A DNA stretch of 10,436 nucleotides. Source: Actinomycetota bacterium. GTDB lineage: Bacteria > Actinomycetota > Acidimicrobiia > Acidimicrobiales > SZUA-35. Shown here in pieces: positions 6,548 through 10,436 of the stretch. Both the position numbers and the translations under genes were made by a program. A model generated the notes under the pieces. It was not told the origin of the DNA and ran no database searches. It worked only from the letters and a program-made list of their open reading frames with translations. Positions within the stretch are counted from its first letter, which is position 1. Each line of letters begins with the position of its first letter. The DNA lies in assembly GCA_027730885.1 (NCBI GenBank), contig JAQCHM010000085.1, forward strand, positions 1 to 10,436. The letters are read 5' to 3'.

Positions 6548-6553
6548 TACCCT
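6548..6553 (+). promoter_or_regulatory. Putative -10 box (TACCCT) for leaderless popT mRNA
   Basis: TACCCT fits TANNNT and ends 6 nt before GTG 6560. No clear -35 is seen. The upstream hairpin makes a separate promoter for popT plausible. Confidence 0.4.
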
Positions 6554-6559
6554 CTCGGG

Positions 6560-7489
6560 GTGAGATTTCCTGCTCCCGCTGTCCAGCTCGTGCGCGGTTT
6601 TGCCATGGGTGCAGCCGACATCGTGCCCGGGGTGTCGGGCGGGACCGTTGCACTCGTCCTCGGCATCTACGACCAGTTGATCGCCAACGTGCGTGTGGGC
6701 GCCCACGGGCTCAGACAGTTGCTGACCGGTGACGTGTCCGGCTTTCTCGCCACCCTCAGGAAGATCGAATGGGTGTGGATGCTGTCCCTGCTGGGCGGCA
6801 TCCTGCTAGCGGTCGCCGCGCTGTCGTCGGTGCTCGAACGGCTGCTCGAAGAGCAACCGACTCGGATGTCGGCGCTGTTCTTCGGTCTCGTGGCCGGCTC
6901 GGTCTACGTGGCCTCGAGAATGCTCGACCGCATCGACGTCGTTGGCCTCGGCATTGGGCTGGTAATGGCCGTCGGCTTCTTCCTCGTCCTGGGTTTACGG
7001 TCCGGCACCAAGGCGGAGGACGGAACAGCCGAGGCGGTGACCAAGTCGCCGTTGATCTTCTTCGCGGTGGGCAGCATTGCCATCTGCGCCATGATTCTGC
7101 CCGGCATCTCGGGGTCGTTCCTGCTGGTCATGATGGGCATGTACACCGAGGTGCTGGGAGCGGTGAACGACCGGGACATCGTGTCGCTGCTGGCGTTCGG
7201 CGCTGGGGCCGTCGCGGGACTTGCCCTCTTCTCAACGCTCCTGGGCTGGATGCTCGACCGCTATCACGCCTGGGTCCTGGCGGCGATGATCGGTCTCATG
7301 GTGGGTTCGTTGCGTGTTCTGTGGCCCTGGCCGGGCGGCACGAACACGACGACGCTCTCGGCGCCCGGGGGTGACGTGGCGGTTCCGATCCTGCTCGGCG
7401 TGGTGGGCATCATCGTCGTCGTTGCGATCGACGTCGTTGGCCGTCGGTTCGTGACGGTCGATCCCGTCGAACATCACCACCCCGCCTGA
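6560..7489 (+). CDS. popT: DUF368 membrane protein, PopT-type undecaprenyl-phosphate translocase
   Basis: A 309-residue polytopic membrane protein of the DUF368 family. Family members have been shown to return undecaprenyl phosphate, the lipid carrier for peptidoglycan and other envelope polymers, across the cytoplasmic membrane (named PopT in Vibrio cholerae). The two family signatures are present as an inverted-repeat-like pair: GAADIVPGVSGGTVALVLGIYD near residues 18-38 and ILPGISGSFLLVMMGMY near 180-196. Each is followed by several hydrophobic helices (about 8-10 in all), e.g. WMLSLLGGILLAVAAL, VVGLGIGLVMAVGFFLVLGL and a final LLGVVGIIVVVAIDVVG. The GTG start at 6560 is supported by the -10 box and by the family N-terminus beginning shortly before GFAMGAADIVPG. 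The protein looks complete. The His-rich tail EHHHPA is variable in the family. Confidence 0.9.
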   Translation: MRFPAPAVQLVRGFAMGAADIVPGVSGGTVALVLGIYDQLIANVRVGAHGLRQLLTGDVSGFLATLRKIEWVWMLSLLGGILLAVAALSSVLERLLEEQPTRMSALFFGLVAGSVYVASRMLDRIDVVGLGIGLVMAVGFFLVLGLRSGTKAEDGTAEAVTKSPLIFFAVGSIAICAMILPGISGSFLLVMMGMYTEVLGAVNDRDIVSLLAFGAGAVAGLALFSTLLGWMLDRYHAWVLAAMIGLMVGSLRVLWPWPGGTNTTTLSAPGGDVAVPILLGVVGIIVVVAIDVVGRRFVTVDPVEHHHPA

Positions 7490-7497
7490 ACGATCGG

Positions 7498-7521
7498 CCT
7501 CACCCTTCGGCGTTGGTGAGG
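7498..7521. terminator. Shared hairpin between the convergent popT and AhpD-like genes
   Basis: CCTCACC (7498-7504) and GGTGAGG (7515-7521) form a perfect 7-bp stem around a 10-nt loop that contains CTTCGG. It lies 9 nt past the popT stop and includes the stop and last codons of the minus-strand gene, so it could stop transcription from both sides. No T-run flanks it. Confidence 0.45.
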
Positions 7522-8582
7522 GTCCCGTCCACGTCGTGAAGCGAGTTGGCCGCGCCGGCGTATTGGTCGACGCCCAAGCGAGCGCGGAAGTCCGCGGACG
7601 CCTCGAAGACCCGAGCGTCGAGCTCGATGCCTGTCCCGTCCGCGGCTCGGACGAGACCGTTGAAGATGGCCACCGTGGCCGCGGCCTCGATCAAGCCCTC
7701 CGCGCCCACGAGCGCCTCCAGCGCGTTTCGTGCCGAGCAGAGCTCACCGCCCGCACCGTTGGCTGCGGTCGCGAAGGCCAGGAGCTCGGCGTCACGTGGA
7801 ACGCCCGTTCCCGACTGTCCGGCCATCGCGGCATCCAGGTCGATTTCGAGTCCGATTGCGTCGCTGCTCTCACGGAGCAACGTCAGATGCGACGACGTTC
7901 AATAGAAGCACTCGTTGAGTGATGTCGTTCTGGCCGCCACCAGCTCCACCTGCGGTCGGGACAGCGCCCGGTGCCAGACCCACTCGAGGAACTGCGGGCC
8001 CCGCGAGTAGTGCGAGTCGACCAACCCGCGCCACAAGCGGTTGGTGGTCGGCACGAGCGAGAAGGTGCGGGACACGTTGGCCAGCGCCGGTGCGAGACTC
8101 TGCGACACCCAGGCTCCGACGTCGCCTACGTCGTCGGGGCGGACCCGGGTCGGCTCACCTTCGATCGGTGCAGGAAGGGGGGAGCGGGGATCGCCGATGG
8201 CGTCGTCGAAACGATCGAGCACACGAGCGACGGAGACGACGGCCACGAGTTCGGTGTACCGCTCTTCCCCGATATCGGCGATGGCTTCCTCGGCCCAGCT
8301 CCTGGTGAGCCGGCCGGGATCGGAGGCGACCCGGTGGACCACTTCCACGTCCGTTCCGTTGAGCAACCGGCCAGGACCGTGCCGGCCTTCGACGGCTGTC
8401 GGGCTGAGGGCGGCCAGCCTGGCCTGGTCGAGTTCGTTCGACTCGGCGTCGCGCACATGCTGCCAGGCTTCGATGCGTTCGGCCCCGGACAACCATTCGC
8501 CGGCCGCGGCCAGGCCTGATCGGGCTGCCACTCGAGCCAGTCGCATCCGTTCGACGTCGTCTTCGCCAGAGGTCTGGGTCAT
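7500..8582 (-). CDS. AhpD-like (alkylhydroperoxidase/CMD fold) selenoprotein with in-frame TGA as Sec228
   Basis: Predicted thiol/selenol peroxidase or redox protein of the AhpD/carboxymuconolactone decarboxylase superfamily, 360 residues if the TGA at 7899-7901 is read as selenocysteine. The catalytic region is PQVELVAARTTSLNECFY-U-TSSHLTLLRE: Glu213, Cys225, Sec228 and His232. The intervals 12, 3 and 4 equal those of Glu118, Cys130, Cys133 and His137 in Mycobacterium tuberculosis AhpD, so Sec replaces the peroxidatic Cys133. The N-terminal half (ELVAVVSVARVLDRFDDAIG, then a PLPAPIEGEPTRVRP linker) and the C-terminal segment (EGLIEAAATVAIFNGLVRAADGTGIELD) fit larger two-part homologs that I recall as having CFYC at this site. 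All 132 codons after the TGA are in the same frame and keep high-GC codon bias. ATG 8582 is preferred over TTG 8588 because a TAGAGT box ends 7 nt before it. A nonsense mutation or base error (TGC or TGT to TGA) is the main alternative. Confidence 0.8.
7862..7882 (-). promoter_or_regulatory. Candidate bacterial SECIS hairpin for Sec insertion
   Basis: In the mRNA (minus strand) CGUUGCUC (7882-7875) pairs along its full length with GAGCAGCG (7869-7862): 8 bp with one U-G pair. The 5-nt apical loop CGUGA (7874-7870) has G at its second position. The stem starts 16 nt and the loop 24 nt after the UGA. All of this fits the general bSECIS rules: loop within about 16-37 nt of the UGA, a small loop, and G in one of its first two bases. 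A second possible helix, CGUCGC (7894-7889) with GCGACG (7864-7859), could extend or rearrange the base. The hairpin lies inside the coding region, as bacterial SECIS elements do. Confidence 0.65.
7899..7901 (-). other. Recoded TGA (selenocysteine codon) in the CxxU motif
   Basis: The plus strand reads TCA here, so the coding strand reads TGA between TAT (Tyr227) and ACG (Thr229). It sits exactly at the second position of the CxxC motif, and a downstream hairpin is present. The gene's final stop at 7500-7502 is also TGA and lacks the redox motif around it. Confidence 0.75.
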
Positions 8583-8589
8583 CGGCAAA

Positions 8590-8595
8590 ACTCTA
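8590..8595 (-). promoter_or_regulatory. Putative -10 box (TAGAGT) for the selenoprotein gene
   Basis: On the minus strand TAGAGT fits TANNNT and ends 7 nt before ATG 8582. A weak TGGTGC lies 17 nt upstream as a possible -35. It faces away from the TTGACC/TAGCAA promoter at 8702-8731, and both lie in the same 155-bp divergent spacer. Confidence 0.45.
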
Positions 8596-8701
8596 CTGCC
8601 GATCCCTGACCCGCACCACTACCGCGTGCACCCGGCACCGCCGAGCGGTGCGGAACTGCACGCGGTTGCGCCGGTCTCGTTCCGAATCGGCTGCTCCGGG
8701 G

Positions 8702-8731
8702 TTGACCCCGGTCTTGGTGCGGGTCTAGCAA
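8702..8731 (+). promoter_or_regulatory. Promoter TTGACC-N18-TAGCAA for the SnoaL-like gene
   Basis: The -35 TTGACC (8702-8707) and -10 TAGCAA (8726-8731) are separated by 18 nt, and the -10 ends 6 nt before ATG 8738. This is the best full promoter in the window and again points to a leaderless transcript. Confidence 0.55.
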
Positions 8732-8737
8732 TCGGGC

Positions 8738-9214
8738 ATGCCCCAAGCCACCGGGTCCGCTGACGACCTCGACCAGATCCGCGCGCTCGTCCACCGATAC
8801 TGCGACGCCGTCTGCTGCAACGATCACGAAGCCTTCGCCGCGACGTGGGCCGAGGACGGACGATGGGAGATCGGACGCGGCCCGGTGATCGGGCGGACCG
8901 CCATCGCCTCGGCGTTCGCTACCGCGATGGGACTCTTCGACTCGGTCATCCAACTGGCGCATCAGGGCACGGCGATCCTCGACGGCGACCGGGGCGAGGG
9001 ACGCTGGTACATGACCGAGTACACCCGGACCCTGACGGGTCGGAACCTCTTCTATGTGGGCGCCTACCACGACACGTACACGCGAGCGGCTGACGGGTGG
9101 CGTTTCGCGAGCCGGACGTTGAACTGGTTCTATCAGGGCGCCCCCGACCTCACCGGAGCGTTCGGGCCGCCTGCGGGCTACACCGCTTCGGCGCCGGCCG
9201 TGTGGCCCGGCTGA
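8738..9214 (+). CDS. SnoaL-like / NTF2-fold protein
   Basis: 158 residues with the features of a SnoaL_4-type polyketide-cyclase-like or ring-hydroxylating-dioxygenase beta-subunit-like domain. An N-terminal helix, DLDQIRALVHRYCDAVCCNDHEAFAATWAEDGRWEIG in outline (about residues 8-44), is followed by GRTAIASAFATAM and curved beta strands (GRWYMTEYTRTLTGRNLFYVGAYHDTYTR) with the closing RFASRTLNWFY. Members bind or isomerise small hydrophobic molecules in a cone-shaped pocket. Asp/His/Arg residues are present, but I cannot assign a catalytic set. It diverges from the selenoprotein gene and converges on the dehydrogenase with a 6-bp gap. Such proteins often accompany SDR enzymes in steroid or aromatic catabolism, which is only suggestive here. 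Confidence 0.8.
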   Translation: MPQATGSADDLDQIRALVHRYCDAVCCNDHEAFAATWAEDGRWEIGRGPVIGRTAIASAFATAMGLFDSVIQLAHQGTAILDGDRGEGRWYMTEYTRTLTGRNLFYVGAYHDTYTRAADGWRFASRTLNWFYQGAPDLTGAFGPPAGYTASAPAVWPG

Positions 9215-9220
9215 CCGGTC

Positions 9221-10024
9221 TCAGTCCCACCAACGCTCGGAAAGGGCGCTGAAGTTCGGCTGCCCGGTCATGGCCGTGACCCCACCGTCGACCACGAGGC
9301 CGTGACCGGTGATGTACGACGCGTCGTCGCTGGCGAGGAAGGCGACGGCTGAAGCGATCTCGGTCGCCAGGCCCATCCGGGCCATGGGTACCAGCCGTTT
9401 GTACTGCTCCTGCGCTCGGTGGCTGCGAACGAGTGCGTCGGTCATCGACGTCTCGATGCCGCCAGGGCACACCGCGTTGACTCGGATGTTGTCGCGGGCA
9501 TGGTCGGCGGCCAAGGTGCGGGTCAGGTTCATGACCCCCGCCTTCGCCGCGTTGTAGGCGGGGAGGCCCCAGTCTCCGAACAGGCCCGAGATGGACGCGG
9601 TGTTGACGATCGCTCCGCCCCCGTTTGCCCGCAGATGCGGGATTGCGGCACGACAGCCGTAGAAGACGGCGTTGAGGTCGACGTCGATCACGCGGTGCCA
9701 CGACTCGACGTCGAGCTCGTCAACGCGGCCCATGGACGAGATGCCGGCGTTGTTGAACACGATGTCGAGGCGACCGAACTTCTCGACCGTTGCTGCCATC
9801 ATGGCCTCGACCGCGGCGAGGTCGGTGACGTCGAGCTGCAACGCATCGGTCGAGGCCCCGAGGTCGGCGGCGAGGGTCTCGGCCGCCTCGCCCTGAAGAT
9901 CGGCGATCATGACACGAGCCCCCTCGGAGACCAGCCGTCGGACCGTGGCTTCGCCGATACCCGACGCCCCGCCCGTAACCACCGCCACCTTGCCGCTGAA
10001 CCTGCCGTTCGTTTCATCGCTCAT
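9221..10024 (-). CDS. Short-chain dehydrogenase/reductase (classical SDR)
   Basis: A 267-residue classical SDR, an NAD(P)-dependent alcohol/ketone oxidoreductase. The cofactor motif TGGASGIG is at residues 17-24. Asp42 at the end of beta-2 favours NAD(H) over NADP(H). NNAG is at 91-94, Asn118 is the structural/catalytic Asn, and the active site is Ser144, Tyr157 and Lys161 (SISG, then YNAAK). VCPGGIETSM follows the active site, and SDDASYITGHGLVVDGGVTAM is the usual C-terminal block. All residues needed for activity are present. The substrate is unknown; homologs are often annotated 3-oxoacyl-ACP reductase, glucose dehydrogenase or steroid dehydrogenase without evidence. The start ATG 10024 is preceded by a TAGGTT box at leaderless distance. 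Confidence 0.92.
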   Translation of the reverse strand: MSDETNGRFSGKVAVVTGGASGIGEATVRRLVSEGARVMIADLQGEAAETLAADLGASTDALQLDVTDLAAVEAMMAATVEKFGRLDIVFNNAGISSMGRVDELDVESWHRVIDVDLNAVFYGCRAAIPHLRANGGGAIVNTASISGLFGDWGLPAYNAAKAGVMNLTRTLAADHARDNIRVNAVCPGGIETSMTDALVRSHRAQEQYKRLVPMARMGLATEIASAVAFLASDDASYITGHGLVVDGGVTAMTGQPNFSALSERWWD

Positions 10025-10030
10025 GGCTCG

Positions 10031-10036
10031 AACCTA
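10031..10036 (-). promoter_or_regulatory. Putative -10 box (TAGGTT) for leaderless SDR mRNA
   Basis: On the minus strand TAGGTT fits TANNNT and ends 6 nt before ATG 10024. No Shine-Dalgarno is visible and the -35 is not clear. Confidence 0.45.
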
Positions 10037-10089
10037 GGTCGTGCGCCGCCTCCACAGCGAGTCGCTGGACGCTCGGGAACGACGACGGC

Positions 10090-10095
10090 AAGGAT
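10090..10095 (+). promoter_or_regulatory. AAGGAT: ribosome binding site, or -10-like box, for the right-edge gene
   Basis: AAGGA ends 7 nt before ATG 10102, a good Shine-Dalgarno distance. The hexamer AAGGAT also ends 6 nt before it, the leaderless spacing found elsewhere. Sequence alone does not decide which; the ribosome-binding reading is slightly better. Confidence 0.4.
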
Positions 10096-10101
10096 GAAAC
10101 C

Positions 10102-10436
10102 ATGACTGATCTCGGCGCCCGCATCCGCCGGCTGCTGACCATCGGCCTCCTCGCCACGCTCGTTTCCCCCGCGGTTCGCAACGCCGACTCGCTGCCGTTG
10201 TCGACCTACCCCATGTACTCGTCGACCAGATCGAATGTGAGCACCTTTGCGACCGCATCGGGCGTCGACGAGCGCGGCCATCGAAGCTCCTTGTCGGCGT
10301 TGATCATCTCGGGTTCGAGGGATCGGTTGATCGCCCAATCGTTTCTCAACGATGCGGTCGGGAGGGGAGACGCAGCGCAGGTCTGTTCGGAGATTGCGTC
10401 GAGGGCCGACCGTGCGCTGGCCGCGATCGAGATCGC
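10102..10436 (+). CDS. Uncharacterised 'YPMYS' protein, N-terminal part (3' end outside window)
   Basis: An open frame of 111 complete codons from ATG 10102 to the right edge. A short basic N-terminus (ARIRR) leads into a hydrophobic stretch (LLTIGLLATLVSPAV, about residues 11-25) that could be a signal anchor or a single membrane helix. After it comes DSLPLSTYPMYSS, then a soluble part with alternating strands (VSTFATASGVDERGH, SLSALIISGS) and a helix ending in QVCSEIASRADRALAAIEI. I recall the 'PLSTYPMY/F' motif from small actinobacterial membrane-anchored proteins often encoded beside HTTM (vitamin K-dependent gamma-carboxylase-like) genes; the next gene is out of view, so this cannot be tested here. 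Function unknown. It is divergent from the SDR gene. Confidence 0.7.
   Translation, partial: MTDLGARIRRLLTIGLLATLVSPAVRNADSLPLSTYPMYSSTRSNVSTFATASGVDERGHRSSLSALIISGSRDRLIAQSFLNDAVGRGDAAQVCSEIASRADRALAAIEI

Noticed and set aside
7500..7880. A separate small gene starting at TTG 7880 downstream of the AhpD-like ORF
   Set aside because: It is in the same frame as the upstream ORF, directly after the TGA, has no ribosome binding site or promoter, and lacks an N-terminus; the C-terminal part of one protein explains it better.
7971..8519. 182-codon plus-strand ORF opposite the AhpD-like gene
   Set aside because: Antisense shadow with no recognisable fold, start signal or promoter.
7500..8582. AhpD-like gene as a simple nonsense pseudogene
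   Set aside because: Not excluded, but the TGA is exactly at the catalytic Cys position, is the only lesion, keeps the frame and is followed by a SECIS-like hairpin; decay would be expected to hit other sites too.
1..10436. CRISPR array, tRNA/rRNA gene, insertion sequence or phage genes
   Set aside because: No regularly spaced repeats, cloverleaf-like segment, transposase motif or terminal inverted repeats were seen by eye on either strand.

Overview
The window looks like chromosomal DNA of a high-GC actinobacterium, perhaps of the Acidimicrobiia type. That placement is an inference from three things: strong G/C bias at third codon positions, the gene families present, and a recurring arrangement in which a -10 hexamer ends 6-7 nt before the start codon with no Shine-Dalgarno, as in leaderless actinobacterial transcripts. 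The first ~1.9 kb is clearly less GC-rich than the rest and may be a transferred or recombined segment, or an assembly join.

Layout. Bases 1-79 hold the C-terminal scrap of a probable winged-helix protein. An AT-richer stretch follows with a complete iron-sulfur (6-4) photolyase of the PhrB type (297-1793, +) and a short, apparently cut-off reading frame (1835-1918) that crosses the composition break. The high-GC part begins near 1890. It holds a beta-propeller protein (1899-3476, -), a NeuD/PglD-like acyltransferase divergent from it (3524-4180, +), a small four-helix membrane protein (4286-4768, +), an amidohydrolase (4866-5705, +), an enoyl-CoA isomerase-like crotonase (5715-6494, +) and a DUF368/PopT undecaprenyl-phosphate translocase (6560-7489, +). 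Converging on popT is a 360-residue AhpD-like protein (7500-8582, -). After it come a SnoaL-like protein (8738-9214, +), a short-chain dehydrogenase (9221-10024, -) and the start of a 'YPMYS' protein that runs off the right edge (10102-10436, +).

The most important observation is that the AhpD-like gene is split by a single in-frame TGA (7899-7901, minus strand) exactly where the catalytic CxxC motif needs its second cysteine, giving C-F-Y-[TGA]-T-S-S-H. The spacing of Glu, Cys, TGA and His (12, 3 and 4 residues) matches Glu118, Cys130, Cys133 and His137 of mycobacterial AhpD. The frame stays open for 132 codons after the TGA, and an 8-bp hairpin with a 5-nt loop carrying G at position 2 starts 16 nt after it, as expected of a bacterial SECIS element. 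I read this as a selenoprotein with Sec in place of the peroxidatic cysteine. A gene finder would split it into two ORFs or call it a pseudogene.

The other genes look like individually promoted chromosomal functions: acyl-CoA and redox metabolism, cell-envelope lipid recycling and small-molecule hydrolysis. They do not form one operon. I saw no tRNA, rRNA, CRISPR array, insertion sequence or phage gene.
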